From JBMTVT01 sp049451635 (GTDB lineage: Bacteria; Bacteroidota; Bacteroidia; Flavobacteriales; Flavobacteriaceae), in the NCBI GenBank assembly GCA_049451635.1, contig JBMTVT010000016.1:1-36081 (forward strand): a DNA stretch of 36,081 bases, given 5' to 3'. Each line of letters opens with the position of its first letter. Within the stretch, counting starts at the first letter, position 1. A program made the position numbers and the translations under genes. Of this stretch, positions 7,189 to 16,643 are shown one piece after another. The notes beneath the pieces are model-generated. The model ran no database searches and was not told the DNA's origin. It saw only the letters and a program-made list of their open reading frames with translations.

Positions 7189-8613
7189 ATGACCGTATCC
7201 GAATTCTATTCACTTATAAAACAACAGTTTCCGTTTCAGCCTACACTAAAACAAAATATTGTACTTCAACAACTTTCAGAATTTATTTTTAGTAAAGAGT
7301 CTAATAGTTTGTATGTACTTAAAGGATATGCAGGTACAGGTAAGACAACTATTATCGGAAGTATTGTAACTAATTTGTGGAAAGCTAAAAAAAGTGCTGT
7401 TTTAATGGCACCAACTGGTAGAGCAGCAAAAGTGATATCAAATTATTCCGGAAAAGAGGCGTTTACAATTCATAAAAAAATATATTTTCCAAAGAAAGAA
7501 AAAAACGGAGGTGTAAAATTTGTATTGCAGCCCAATAAGCATAAAAACACCATTTTTATTGTTGATGAAGCATCTATGATACCTGATACTCCCGGAGAAT
7601 CTAAACTTTTTGAAAATGGTTCTTTGTTGGATGATTTAATGCAATATGTATATTCTGGTCATCAATGTAAATTGCTTTTAATAGGGGACACGGCACAATT
7701 GCCACCTGTTAAATTGGATTTAAGTCCCGCATTGAATGAGAATATGCTAGAATTAAATTATAATAAGCAAGTAACTAAAATGGAATTAGATGAAGTGGTA
7801 AGACAAGAGCAAGATTCTGGAATCTTGGTTAATGCCACATTATTACGTGAAGCATTATCGAATACTTACCATGATGCGTTTAAATTTGATTTTAAGGGTT
7901 TCAACGATATAGTAAGATTAATTGACGGACATGAAATTATGGATTCCATTAATGATGCCTACAGTAATTTAGGAAAGGAAGAAACCGCTATTATTGTTAG
8001 AAGCAACAAACGTGCTAATTTGTATAATCAGCAAATTAGAAACCGTATACTGTTTAACGAAAATGAACTAACCCCGGGTGATTATTTAATGGTTGTTAAG
8101 AATAATTATTTTTGGATTAAACCAACTACCGAAGCAGGTTTTATAGCCAATGGTGATATTATTGAGGTCTTGGAAATTTTTAATATAACCGAACTTTACG
8201 GTTTTCGTTTTGCTGAAGTAAAAGTACGAATGGTTGATTATCCAAGAATGCGTCCTTTTGAAACAGTCTTGCTTCTGGATACCATTGATGCCGAAAGTCC
8301 ATCGTTATCCTATGAAGATTCTAATAGACTATATCAAGAAGTCATAAAAGATTTTGAAAATGAATCGAGTAATTACCGCAAGTTTTTAAAAGTAAAAGGC
8401 AGTAAACACTTTAATGCTTTGCAGGTTAAGTTTTCATATGCTATTACATGCCATAAGTCGCAGGGAGGGCAGTGGCATACGGTTTTCGTTGAGCAACCTT
8501 ATCTGCCTAATGGTATTGATAAAGAGTATTTAAGGTGGCTTTATACTGCCGTTACAAGAGCAAAAGAAAAGCTATATTTAATCGGGTTTAAAGATGATTT
8601 TTTTGAGGAATAG
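7189..8613 (+). CDS. RecD-like superfamily 1 DNA helicase / AAA_30 ATPase
   Basis: 474 residues. Walker A GYAGTGKTT (46-54), motif Ia APTGRAAKVI (74-83), Walker B IVDEAS (124-129), motif III GDTAQLPPV (166-174), and the C-terminal UvrD_C_2 region with TCHKSQGGQW and YTAVTRAKEKLYLIG (452-466). These are the motifs of 5'-3' SF1B helicases of the RecD/Dda type, in the order seen in short single-protein RecD-like enzymes; there is no RecBC partner nearby. It should bind and unwind DNA in the cytosol, with a role in repair or replication restart inferred from the family. It is the first gene of the plus-strand block and is divergent from the 6326-7060 operon. Confidence 0.9.
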   Translation: MTVSEFYSLIKQQFPFQPTLKQNIVLQQLSEFIFSKESNSLYVLKGYAGTGKTTIIGSIVTNLWKAKKSAVLMAPTGRAAKVISNYSGKEAFTIHKKIYFPKKEKNGGVKFVLQPNKHKNTIFIVDEASMIPDTPGESKLFENGSLLDDLMQYVYSGHQCKLLLIGDTAQLPPVKLDLSPALNENMLELNYNKQVTKMELDEVVRQEQDSGILVNATLLREALSNTYHDAFKFDFKGFNDIVRLIDGHEIMDSINDAYSNLGKEETAIIVRSNKRANLYNQQIRNRILFNENELTPGDYLMVVKNNYFWIKPTTEAGFIANGDIIEVLEIFNITELYGFRFAEVKVRMVDYPRMRPFETVLLLDTIDAESPSLSYEDSNRLYQEVIKDFENESSNYRKFLKVKGSKHFNALQVKFSYAITCHKSQGGQWHTVFVEQPYLPNGIDKEYLRWLYTAVTRAKEKLYLIGFKDDFFEE

Positions 8614-8625
8614 TTTTTGATTTAA

Positions 8626-8835
8626 ACTGCCATTGCAGGCATTTCAAGCACAACAAGATTAGCATCAACGATTTCAACAGGAGGTTTGACCAACCCTATG
8701 GTTTCAACTTTAGAAACAGGCACTTCCCTTGTGATGTCTATTATTTCAATTTTTATTCCCATAGTAGCACTTATTTTATTAGTTATTTTTAAAGTCTATA
8801 AAAAGTTTAAATCTCCCAAATCCAAAAACATCTGA
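8626..8835 (+). pseudogene. C-terminal remnant of a DUF4126 membrane protein
   Basis: Between the TAA at 8623 and TGA at 8833-8835 there is an open stretch without a start codon. It translates to GGLTNPMVSTLETG followed by a long hydrophobic segment (SIISIFIPIVALILLVIF) and a basic tail (KVYKKFKSPKSKNI). The Gly-x-x-Asn-Pro-x-x-Ser-x-x-Glu motif before a terminal helix is what DUF4126 proteins end with. The N-terminal two thirds are missing, so this is a truncated relic. The assignment rests on a short segment. Confidence 0.55.
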
Positions 8836-8846
8836 TATTTTTATAT

Positions 8847-8854
8847 TATTTTTG
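8847..8854 (+). promoter_or_regulatory. -7 box upstream of kdsB
   Basis: TATTTTTG (TAnnTTTG) is 21 nt before the kdsB ATG. No good -33 TTG is seen. It would drive the kdsB-HAD-kdnB-plsC block. Confidence 0.4.
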
Positions 8855-8875
8855 AATAACATTTAAGACTAATTC

Positions 8876-9604
8876 ATGAAAATAATTTCAATGATTCCTG
8901 CACGATATAATGCGTCACGTTTTCCTGGAAAACTTATGCAAGACCTCGCCGGAAAAACAGTTATCTTGAGAACCTATGAGGCAACAGTGGCAACCCATTT
9001 GTTTGAGGATGTTTTTGTAGTAACCGATAGTCCAATCATTTTTGACGAAATTATTAATAATGGTGGGAAAGCTATTATGAGTAAAAAAGATCACGAATGC
9101 GGTAGCGATAGAATAGCTGAAGCAGTTGAAGATTTAGAAATTGATGTAGTTATTAATGTGCAAGGTGATGAACCATTTACGGATAAGGAATCGTTATCAA
9201 AACTCATTGAAGTTTTTAAAAATGATACCAAAAAGGAGGTGGATTTGGCGTCTTTAATGGTTCATATCACTGAAGAAACCGAAATAAACAACCCCAATAC
9301 TGTAAAGGTAGTTATAGACCATAATAACTTTGCTTTATATTTTTCCCGTAGTGTCATTCCTTTTAGAAGAGATAAAAATATTGAAGTTAAATATTTTAAG
9401 CATAAAGGCGTTTATGCCTTTAGAAAACAAGCTATTTTGGATTTTTACAGATGGTCTATGTTATCATTGGAAGCTTCAGAAAAACTGGAGCAACTAAGGT
9501 ATTTAGAGTATGGAAAACGCATAAAAATGGTTGAGACTAATGTGCAAGGTGTAGAAATAGATACACCTGAAGATTTGGAACGTGCCAAAAAATTGTGGAA
9601 GTGA
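8876..9604 (+). CDS. kdsB: CMP-Kdo synthetase (3-deoxy-manno-octulosonate cytidylyltransferase)
   Basis: 242 residues, normal length. It activates Kdo with CTP to CMP-Kdo before transfer to lipid A precursor. Visible motifs are the nucleotide-binding loop IPARYNASRFPGK (7-19), DHECGSDRIAEA (72-83) and NVQGDEPF (94-101) with the Mg-binding Asp, plus the terminal GVEIDTPEDLERAK. The homologue in Shewanella prefers 8-amino-Kdo, and a KdnB-like gene lies two genes downstream, so the natural substrate here may be 8-amino-Kdo rather than Kdo; the sequence alone does not settle this. The stop overlaps the GTG start of the next gene (GTGA at 9601-9604). Confidence 0.95.
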   Translation: MKIISMIPARYNASRFPGKLMQDLAGKTVILRTYEATVATHLFEDVFVVTDSPIIFDEIINNGGKAIMSKKDHECGSDRIAEAVEDLEIDVVINVQGDEPFTDKESLSKLIEVFKNDTKKEVDLASLMVHITEETEINNPNTVKVVIDHNNFALYFSRSVIPFRRDKNIEVKYFKHKGVYAFRKQAILDFYRWSMLSLEASEKLEQLRYLEYGKRIKMVETNVQGVEIDTPEDLERAKKLWK

Positions 9605-10296
9605 ATTATAAAAACATAAAAGTAATTGGTTTTGATGCCGATGATACACTATGGGTTAACGAAACCTACTTTAGAGATGCTGAAGTTGAATTTGGCAAGT
9701 TGTTATCAGATTATGAAACCATCAATAAGATAGATCAAGAACTATTTAAAAAAGAAATTGAGAATTTGGAGTTGTATGGATATGGGGTAAAAGCCTTTAC
9801 TTTATCTATGGTTGAATCAGCATTAGAAATATCCAACTTTAACTTATCTGCAAAAACCATTGAGGCTATTGTAAACATTGGAAAAAACATGTTAAATAAA
9901 CCGGTTGAATTATTGGATGGTGTAGAGGAGGTTTTAGATAAATTGTCAAAAAAATACCGTTTAATACTGGCTACTAAAGGTGATTTACTTGACCAAGAAA
10001 GAAAATTAGAGAAATCTGGGTTAACCGGTTACTTTCATCACATTGAGGTTTTAAGCGACAAGAAAGAAGCTAATTATTCAAAACTATTAAACCATTTGGA
10101 TATTAAACCTTCTCAGTTTTTAATGATAGGTAATTCATTGAAATCAGATATCTTACCTTTGGTTAATATCAAAGCAAACGCTATTCATATTCCTTTTCAC
10201 ACTACTTGGGCTCATGAGCAGGTTAGCGCTAAAGAAACAAACGGTAAACAATATAAAACTGTAAATAGCTTAACAGATATTTTAAATCTGTTATGA
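9601..10296 (+). CDS. HAD family hydrolase
   Basis: About 231 residues from GTG 9601, chosen because it forms a GTGA overlap with the kdsB stop; an in-frame GTG at 9595 is an alternative. HAD motifs: I, FDADDTLW (nucleophile DxDxT); II, ILATKGD; III, the Lys in SDKKEANY; IV, MIGNSLKSD. An all-helical C1 cap lies between motifs I and II, as in YjjG/phosphoglycolate-phosphatase-like enzymes. Substrate unknown; it is not the short cap-less KdsC (Kdo 8-phosphate phosphatase) type. Position in the kdsB operon suggests a small sugar-phosphate or nucleotide substrate, but that is inference only. Confidence 0.88.
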   Translation: MNYKNIKVIGFDADDTLWVNETYFRDAEVEFGKLLSDYETINKIDQELFKKEIENLELYGYGVKAFTLSMVESALEISNFNLSAKTIEAIVNIGKNMLNKPVELLDGVEEVLDKLSKKYRLILATKGDLLDQERKLEKSGLTGYFHHIEVLSDKKEANYSKLLNHLDIKPSQFLMIGNSLKSDILPLVNIKANAIHIPFHTTWAHEQVSAKETNGKQYKTVNSLTDILNLL

Positions 10297-10339
10297 TAAA
10301 TAATGGTATTTTTAATCATTTGAAAAGAAAAAATATTAC

Positions 10340-11422
10340 ATGAGTTATAAGAATTTTCCAATGGTGTCAAGAGTTATTTTTGGCAGAGGTAGTTTTAATC
10401 AAATAAACGATGTTTTAGCCCCAAAACGCTTAAACTCAAAAGCACCTTTTATTTTTTTGATAGATGATGTTTTTAAAAATAATTCTTGGTTAACATCAAG
10501 AATACAATTGTCGTATGATGATAGAATTATTTTTATATCCTCAAAGGAGGAACCTAAAACTGAGCAAGTTGATGAATTGGCTGAAGACATAATACTTACC
10601 TCAAAAGAACGACCATCAGGAATTATTGGAATAGGAGGAGGGACGTTGTTAGATTTGGCCAAAGCGATATCAATTATGATAACAAATGATGGGGAAGCCA
10701 AAGATTATCAGGGTTGGGATTTAGTGAAAAATCCTGCCATTTATCATGTAGGTGTTCCAACTATATCTGGAACTGGAGCCGAAGTTTCTAGAACTACAGT
10801 GTTAACAGGTCCAAACAAAAAACTTGGAATTAATTCAGATTATACACCTTTTAATCAAGTTATATTAGATTCTGAACTGACAAAAAACGTTCCAAAAAAC
10901 CAGTGGTTTTATACAGGCATGGATTGTTACATACACTGCATTGAATCTTTGACAGGCACATATTTAAATACCTTTAGTGAAACCTATGGCAATATGGCTT
11001 TAGATTTGTGCAAGCAGGTTTTTTTAGAAGATCATCTTAGTATTGAAGAAGCCCAGGAAAAACTTATGATGGCTTCTTGGCACGGCGGAATGAGTATTGT
11101 GTATTCACAAGTTGGTATTGCCCATGCTATGAGTTATGGTTTATCATATATATTGGGAACAAAACATGGTATTGGGAATTGTATTGTTTTCAACCATTTG
11201 GAAGAATTTTATCCCGATGGAGTTAATCTCTTCAAACAAATGAAAGAAAAACATAACATAACATTACCAGAAGGTATATGTTCAGGTTTAAGCGATAGGG
11301 AACTTAATACTATGATAAATATAGCATTTGGTTTAGAACCTCTTTGGGAAAATGCATTAGGAAAAAATTGGAAAAAAATAATGACACCTGAGAAATTAAA
11401 AGCACTCTATTTAAAAATGTAA
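10340..11422 (+). CDS. kdnB: Iron-containing alcohol dehydrogenase, KdnB-like Kdo 8-oxidase
   Basis: 360 residues. Fe-ADH fold: NAD-binding GIGGGTLLDLAKA (97-109), GVPTISGTGAEVSRT (138-152), and metal ligands in the expected places: Asp195 and His199 (GMDCYIHCIES), His262 (QVGIAHAMS) and His276 (GTKHGIGNC). The segments YQGWDLVKNPAIYHVGVPTIS and GMDCYIHCIESLTGTYLN closely resemble what I remember of Shewanella KdnB, which oxidises the C8 hydroxyl of Kdo as the first step to 8-amino-3,8-dideoxy-Kdo. The partner aminotransferase KdnA is not in the window. The location beside kdsB supports the assignment. A generic Fe-alcohol dehydrogenase is the fallback. Confidence 0.8.
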   Translation: MSYKNFPMVSRVIFGRGSFNQINDVLAPKRLNSKAPFIFLIDDVFKNNSWLTSRIQLSYDDRIIFISSKEEPKTEQVDELAEDIILTSKERPSGIIGIGGGTLLDLAKAISIMITNDGEAKDYQGWDLVKNPAIYHVGVPTISGTGAEVSRTTVLTGPNKKLGINSDYTPFNQVILDSELTKNVPKNQWFYTGMDCYIHCIESLTGTYLNTFSETYGNMALDLCKQVFLEDHLSIEEAQEKLMMASWHGGMSIVYSQVGIAHAMSYGLSYILGTKHGIGNCIVFNHLEEFYPDGVNLFKQMKEKHNITLPEGICSGLSDRELNTMINIAFGLEPLWENALGKNWKKIMTPEKLKALYLKM

Positions 11423-11423
11423 T

Positions 11424-11972
11424 ATGAGATGGTTAGCTAAATTTATCTATTTTAAAATATTAGGTTGGCAAATCGTCGGTAATACTAATTTTTCAAAGGA
11501 TACTATCAAAAAAGCTGTTATCATAGCTGTACCTCACACAAGTTGGCACGACTTCTACATTGGTGTTTTATTGCGAGCCATAGTTCAAGTAAGAACTAAT
11601 TTTGTTGGTAAAAAAGAATTGTTTGTGTTCCCTATTGGATGGTTTTTCAGAGCTCTAGGAGGGGCTCCCATTGACAGGCATACCAAGGAAAATAAGGTAC
11701 AAGCAATTGCTAATTTGTTTAATGAAAGAAAAGAATTTAGAATAACCTTAGCGCCTGAGGGAACTAGAAAAAAGGTTAATAAATGGCGAACAGGATTTTA
11801 TTATATAGCTAAACAAGCTAATGTGCCTATTATCATGTTCACACTCGATTTTCAAAATAAGCAAAATAAAATATCAGAACCTTTTTATCCTACAGATGAC
11901 GTTGAAGCAGACTTTAAATATATGTATGATTTTTTTAAGGGTGTCAAAGGAAAAATTCCAGAATATTCATGA
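11424..11972 (+). CDS. 1-acyl-sn-glycerol-3-phosphate acyltransferase-like (PlsC family)
   Basis: 182 residues starting 1 nt after the kdnB stop. LPLAT motifs: HTSWHD (HxxxxD catalytic motif I), GGAPIDRH (acceptor-binding region) and APEGTRKK (motif III), then NVPIIMFTLDF. Length is typical of the short flavobacterial PlsC-like enzymes. It would transfer an acyl chain to a lysophospholipid or related acceptor at the inner-membrane cytosolic face. Tight coupling to the Kdo genes makes an envelope-lipid acceptor likely, but whether that is lysophosphatidate or another lipid cannot be told. Confidence 0.87.
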   Translation: MRWLAKFIYFKILGWQIVGNTNFSKDTIKKAVIIAVPHTSWHDFYIGVLLRAIVQVRTNFVGKKELFVFPIGWFFRALGGAPIDRHTKENKVQAIANLFNERKEFRITLAPEGTRKKVNKWRTGFYYIAKQANVPIIMFTLDFQNKQNKISEPFYPTDDVEADFKYMYDFFKGVKGKIPEYS

Positions 11973-12082
11973 AAATAATGGATTTAAAAACTATGGCAAA
12001 CAAATTGTTGTATATCTGGTATAGCAGCTGAAACATAAAGTAAACAATTAATTATTCCTGAAAAGAAACATCGACTATATAA

Positions 12083-12115
12083 AAAAAAGCTACTCTGTTT
12101 TGAAGTAGCTTTTTT
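12083..12115. terminator. Bidirectional terminator
   Basis: AAAAAAGCTACT (12083-12094) and AGTAGCTTTTTT (12104-12115) form a 12-bp stem with a 9-nt loop, flanked by A-run and T-run, between the converging plsC-like and metalloprotease genes. It should work in both directions. Confidence 0.85.
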
Positions 12116-12130
12116 ATTTTTCATTAATTT

Positions 12131-14719
12131 TTATTTAATCTCTTTGAGCGCATTATAAATGCGGGTTCTTAAATGTTCTTTATGGGCTTTAGAGGCTGTA
12201 TCTCCGAATGGAGAAGCCATGTTTCTAATCGCTTTTAGGTTATACAAAGCCATAGATTTGGCATTGTTAGTATATCTATCATTTTGCTTTTCTGTCAACA
12301 TGTCTATCAACATATTGGTATATTCCAATTGAAGGTTTTGTCTGAAAGAATTAACATTGCCATAAATATCAGCTTTAAAGATAGCATTATTTAAATCGGT
12401 CATAAAACGAGATAAAGTATATTCATTTCCATACAATTCAGAGTCAATAATACGTTCTAAAGTAGTTGGATTTAACAAATGTTTTAATACCCGATTTTGA
12501 TAGCTTAAAACTTGGCTATGTATTTTTGGGTCTTCTGGAGTATAATTAAAGCCTCTGCGTTGTCTTGCTAAATAATTATATAAATCGTTTGGAACATCGA
12601 AGGCGCTGGGAGCAAAAATATATTTGGATATAGCTTCCATTGCACGTTTTTGATCTTTTAAACTAACTGGTATATAGGGTTTAGTTCCACCTTCTTGACC
12701 TACCACGGCTCTGTCTACATAAATACCACCAATATATCTAGAAAACACATTACCAGCATTTGCTTTTTGTGCACTCAAAGAATAATACACGCGTCTTAAC
12801 TCTTGGTAAGTTTCACCTTCCTTGGTAAATTTATCTTTGGCATTTTTTAACATATTATCGGCCAATTCAATACGATCTATAAAATAAGTTATAGGGTCAC
12901 TGGATTGATCAAAAATCATTACTCTAGGATCAATTCCATAACTAGAAGAGCGCATATCATCAGCATCATTTCCAAAAATGTGCTCGGGTTTTGTTGATTG
13001 ATTTAACAAAGCTTGTCTCTCTTCCTCTGTTTCAAATGGTTTGTAACCTAATTGAATGGCCCATACATCATAAGGGCCTATATTAACATCGTCATATTGC
13101 CCTTGTTTGCTTCTGTCTTTCGTTACGTTTATTATAGCATAATCCATTATTGAGGCAGTTAAGCATTTGCCTTCTATAAAATTTGCATCAGCTAATTGTT
13201 CTGGAGTAAATAACAAACTCGCTTTCATGTTGTGGCTTAACCCTAAGGTATGGCCTATTTCATGTATAACAACTCCCATAATAGTTTCTTTTTGAATTCT
13301 TTTTAACTCTTTATCAGAATCTGAACTTATTATGGCTACAGATTTAGCGAAATTTAAGTTTTCAATAAGTCCCTGTTGAAGCATACAGCCTTGTTTAGAT
13401 AAATTATCATCCATTGTTTCAAATGTATTTAGCTCTGAACTAGATTCGAATAACCTTGAATTGGCGTCACTTCCACTAATTATGTTGTATTCCAACATAA
13501 TATCTGCGCTAATAATTTCTCCTGTTCTTGGGTTTTTTAAACTAGGTCCATAACCACCAAATGGGGGTTGGGGAGAGGCAGTCCAACGTAACACATTGTA
13601 TCGAATATCGCCAGCATCCCAATCGGCATCATCTGGTTGTTGTTTTACAACGATAGCGTTTTTAAAACCAGCTTTTTCAAAGGCAATATTCCATTGTAAA
13701 ACGGCTTCTTTTATAGTTTCTCGCCACTCAACTGGTGTGGTGTTTTCCATCCACCATGTAATTGGTTCAACAGGTTCAGAGATTGCTAGCTCTGGATTTT
13801 TCTTTTTTAAGTTCCATCGATTTATTAAATCTCTGTAAGGCGAAGCACTTATAGCTGTTTGGTCGTTTACTTCATTTATAAAGTAGCCAACCCTCGGGTC
13901 ATCGAATCTGGGCTCGTAATCGTTTTCAGGCATCGCAATTAAACTCTGAAACACTTTAATACTTACGTTTCTGCCGTCAGTTACAGCCTCAGAGCCATTA
14001 TTTAAAACGGAAGGTGATGAATAAACATATTCTACTTCTAGATTAGTGTTTTCGGGATAATTTTTTATAGCTATAATTTTTGTTTTATTCTTATCAAGAT
14101 TGCCTAATCTAAATGATGTTGGAGAGGAGCCTGGAGTAGAAACTGGTTTAATTTGCGTTAAGGTTTCTTTTAAGAATAATTCATCGGCTTTTATTAGATA
14201 TAGACCTTTATCATTATCGGTAGCATCTATTTGAATACTAGCCATATTACCATTACTAATATTAGCTTCTTTTGCTTTTGAAATAGCATTTTCAGGGTCG
14301 AAATAAAATGATGTGTTTTGGCTAATAAATTCAATTCTGTTAAAATATTTTTCAACTGTAAAAACTTTAGTGTCTCGATAAGACCCTCTGTTCCTTCCTG
14401 CATCAATTACACCATTGGAAATTTGATTAAAATAAATAAACTCTTTACCAAACATATCTTTACTGATGAGCATTTGTAAAGATCCTGTTACTGTATCTTG
14501 ATAAATAGTAAATAACCCATCAATTTTTTTACTTGATTTGGTTAGCTCTTCAATGGTTTTCTCTTTTGATTTTTTAACCGGAGGTGATGCTACTACCTCA
14601 GTCTCGTCTTTCTTTTTCTTCTTTTTTCTGTTTTGAGCCTCTATATTAGAAGTCGTTAATAAAAAAATCGAAGCCAGCAAAAACGCAACAAATTTCATAG
14701 TTCTTTTTTTTAATTTCAT
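12131..14719 (-). CDS. Secreted zinc-dependent metalloprotease (DUF5117/DUF5118 type)
   Basis: 862 residues. N-terminal signal peptide (MKFVAFLLASIFLLTTSNIEAQ after a short KLKKRT stretch; the internal Met at residue 8 is an alternative start), then a very basic linker (NRKKKKKKDE). The DUF5118/DUF5117 region occupies roughly residues 60-440. The catalytic domain carries HEIGHTLGLSH (486-496), the HExxHxxGxxH zincin motif with downstream Met-turn candidate ASIMDYA. A long helical C-terminal part follows. Such proteins are exported, probably periplasmic or outer-membrane associated in Bacteroidota. Natural substrates are unknown. It is a single-gene unit on the minus strand with the bidirectional terminator just after its stop. 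The 2.6-kb frame is unbroken, in contrast to several small neighbours. Confidence 0.9.
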   Translation of the reverse strand: MKLKKRTMKFVAFLLASIFLLTTSNIEAQNRKKKKKKDETEVVASPPVKKSKEKTIEELTKSSKKIDGLFTIYQDTVTGSLQMLISKDMFGKEFIYFNQISNGVIDAGRNRGSYRDTKVFTVEKYFNRIEFISQNTSFYFDPENAISKAKEANISNGNMASIQIDATDNDKGLYLIKADELFLKETLTQIKPVSTPGSSPTSFRLGNLDKNKTKIIAIKNYPENTNLEVEYVYSSPSVLNNGSEAVTDGRNVSIKVFQSLIAMPENDYEPRFDDPRVGYFINEVNDQTAISASPYRDLINRWNLKKKNPELAISEPVEPITWWMENTTPVEWRETIKEAVLQWNIAFEKAGFKNAIVVKQQPDDADWDAGDIRYNVLRWTASPQPPFGGYGPSLKNPRTGEIISADIMLEYNIISGSDANSRLFESSSELNTFETMDDNLSKQGCMLQQGLIENLNFAKSVAIISSDSDKELKRIQKETIMGVVIHEIGHTLGLSHNMKASLLFTPEQLADANFIEGKCLTASIMDYAIINVTKDRSKQGQYDDVNIGPYDVWAIQLGYKPFETEEERQALLNQSTKPEHIFGNDADDMRSSSYGIDPRVMIFDQSSDPITYFIDRIELADNMLKNAKDKFTKEGETYQELRRVYYSLSAQKANAGNVFSRYIGGIYVDRAVVGQEGGTKPYIPVSLKDQKRAMEAISKYIFAPSAFDVPNDLYNYLARQRRGFNYTPEDPKIHSQVLSYQNRVLKHLLNPTTLERIIDSELYGNEYTLSRFMTDLNNAIFKADIYGNVNSFRQNLQLEYTNMLIDMLTEKQNDRYTNNAKSMALYNLKAIRNMASPFGDTASKAHKEHLRTRIYNALKEIK

Positions 14720-14883
14720 GATTTTTTGATTATATGTAGGTAAAAACCTGTTTACTTGAATTAGTCTGTTTTCAAAAATATAAATTACCCATGGTATGTT
14801 TATCCCAATGAAAAGTTAAATATTTATAGAGATTTATTTGTATTTAGTCTATTCAATAGATATTTTTTTTGTCTTTAGCCAAT

Positions 14884-15612
14884 ATGGTAAAAGACACAAA
14901 AATTGCCGTATTGATAGATGGAGACAATATTCCTTCAAAATATATTTCTGAAATGATGGAAGAAATCACCAAATACGGTACGCCAACCATAAAAAGAATT
15001 TATGGTGACTGGACAAAACTTCATCTGTCTAAATGGAACATATTTTGCTTGAAAACGCTATAACCCCCATACAGCAATACGGTTATACAACCGGAAAAAA
15101 CACAACCGATTCGGCTATGATTATTGATGCCATCGATATTTTATACTCTGAAAAAGTAAATGGCTTTTTCTTAGTGTCTTCAGATAGTGATTTTATAAAA
15201 CTGGAAACCCGTTTACGTGAATCTGGAATGTTTATATATGGTATGGGAGAGAAGAAAACACCAAATCCTTTTATAGTTGCTTGTGATAAATTCATCTATT
15301 TGGAAATTTTGGAATCAGATGATAGTGAGAAAGATGAAAAAGGCAGAAAACCAAAAAAGGAAAATCTATATAACATCACACCACAGGTTATTAAACTTTT
15401 ACAAAATTCTGTTGATGATGCGGCCGATGATGATGGTTGGGCTTTTTTAGGTTATGTAGGGTCGCTGATACTAAAAAACAACCCAATTTCGACTCTCGTA
15501 ATTTTGGTTTTCAAAAACTTACACCGCTCTTTAAATCGTTACCACAATTTTAATGGAACAACGCGACCAACCCAATGCGCGTTTTAAATTAATTTATGTG
15601 AAAAATAAATAG
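14884..15612 (+). pseudogene. NYN-domain / OST-HTH (LOTUS) protein, frameshifted
   Basis: The ATG at 14884 starts MVKDTKIAVLIDGDNIPSK, the first acidic strand of a NYN (PIN-like) RNase. The frame is lost at about 15036 (one A missing in TGGAACAT) and resumes as LLENAITPIQQYGYTTGKNTTDSAMIIDAIDILY...GFFLVSSDSDF, which carries the remaining NYN acidic residues (D in TDSAM, D-S-D-F). A basic linker and an OST-HTH-like domain (NITPQVIKLLQ...GWAFLGYVGSLI) follow. A second slip at the A6 run near 15472 (A7 needed) leads to FDSRNFGFQKLTPLFKSLPQF, then TAA, and the last residues RDQPNARFKLIYVKNK are in yet another frame, ending at 15612. The intact protein would be a predicted RNase of about 240 residues. 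Confidence 0.8.
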
Positions 15613-15617
15613 TTTAT

Positions 15618-16597
15618 TTATAAGCTTCCTAAAATTTCATCCATCACCCAACTGGTGTGAAGTGCTGTTTTTCCAGTTGATACATGATAATTTGTTTTAC
15701 CGAATAAACAATCTCTCATATTTTCAACATGGGGTGTTTGAATATGTTTTGGGTTTTCAATAAATAGTTCTTCATTCTTTGTATCACTTTTCAACACAAC
15801 AGGATTTTCGTGAAATACTGAAAATTCGATAGTTCCTTTATTCCTATAAATAATAACATTATCAACATGGTCGTTACAACCAAAATTCCAAACTCCAGAA
15901 CCTGTTATACCATTCTCATGTAACCAACAACTTGTCACAGCATCTTTTGCAGTATATAATTGTTGTTGATTCAAACTGATTCCATGCGCTTCTTTTATGT
16001 TTCCTAAAAGGAATATGAATAAATCTAAACCATGACTTGCTAAATCATCAAAATAGCCAGCAGGAGCTATTTCAGCATCGGTTCGCCAATTATAGTTTTT
16101 TTCTAAATCAATTCCGCTTGCTGGTTTGCTTAAATGCGCAATTATATGCCTAACGTCTCCAATATAATTTGCATCCAGCCATTCTTTCACTTTTGAAAAA
16201 CGAGGTAAAGATCTTCTATAATAGGCTACAAAAAGGGGCAAATTCTTTTTGTTAAAACTTCATAAATTTCTAAAGCCTCTTTGTAATTTGGAGTTATGGG
16301 TTTTTCAATTCAACACGGTTTACCAGCATCTGCTACTTTTAAAGCATAAAAATGATGTGTATCTGGTGGAGTTGCTATGTAAATAGCATCAACTTCGTTA
16401 TCACTTATTAACTCATCTGCATTTGTAAAGAATTTTTTAATTTGATGTCTTTTAGCATAATCTTCTGCTTTTTCAGCATCACGTCTCATAACCGCTTCAA
16501 TATCAAAACCTTCAGTGTTTTTATACGCTGGTCCGCTTTTTACTTCTGTTACATTCCCACAACCAATAATACCCCAATTAATAATTTTATCTTTCAT
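15618..16597 (-). pseudogene. Gfo/Idh/MocA family oxidoreductase, broken by a stop and a frameshift
   Basis: The N-terminal half (16597-16310) has the Rossmann motif WGIIGCGNVTEVKSGPAY, and IYIATPPDTHHFYALKVADAGKPC ends in TGA at 16312-16310 where a Cys codon is expected. The next residues IEKPITPNYKEALEIYEVL continue in the same frame and complete the family's EKP motif. One A is then missing from the A5 run near 16248, and the frame changes to LFVAYYRRSLPRFSKV... through a beta-sheet substrate domain (NWRTDAEIAPAGYFDDLASHGLDLFIFLLG with the catalytic-type D-x-x-x-H) to the normal end. Intact, it would be an NAD(P)-dependent sugar or inositol dehydrogenase of about 327 residues. Confidence 0.85.
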
Positions 16598-16614
16598 TAA
16601 ATTTTTCCCATAAA

Positions 16615-16638
16615 AAAAGAGCGTTTTACAGCTCTTTT
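16615..16638 (-). terminator. Hairpin terminator after yebC
   Basis: AAAAGAGC (16615-16622) and GCTCTTTT (16631-16638) form an 8-bp stem with an 8-nt loop, directly downstream of the yebC stop on the minus strand and followed by a T-rich stretch in that direction. Confidence 0.75.
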
Positions 16639-16643
16639 AATTT

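Noticed and set aside
11821..12024. 67-residue plus-strand ORF overlapping the plsC-like end
   Set aside because: Out-of-frame reading of the acyltransferase; the following 100 nt hold only the terminator.
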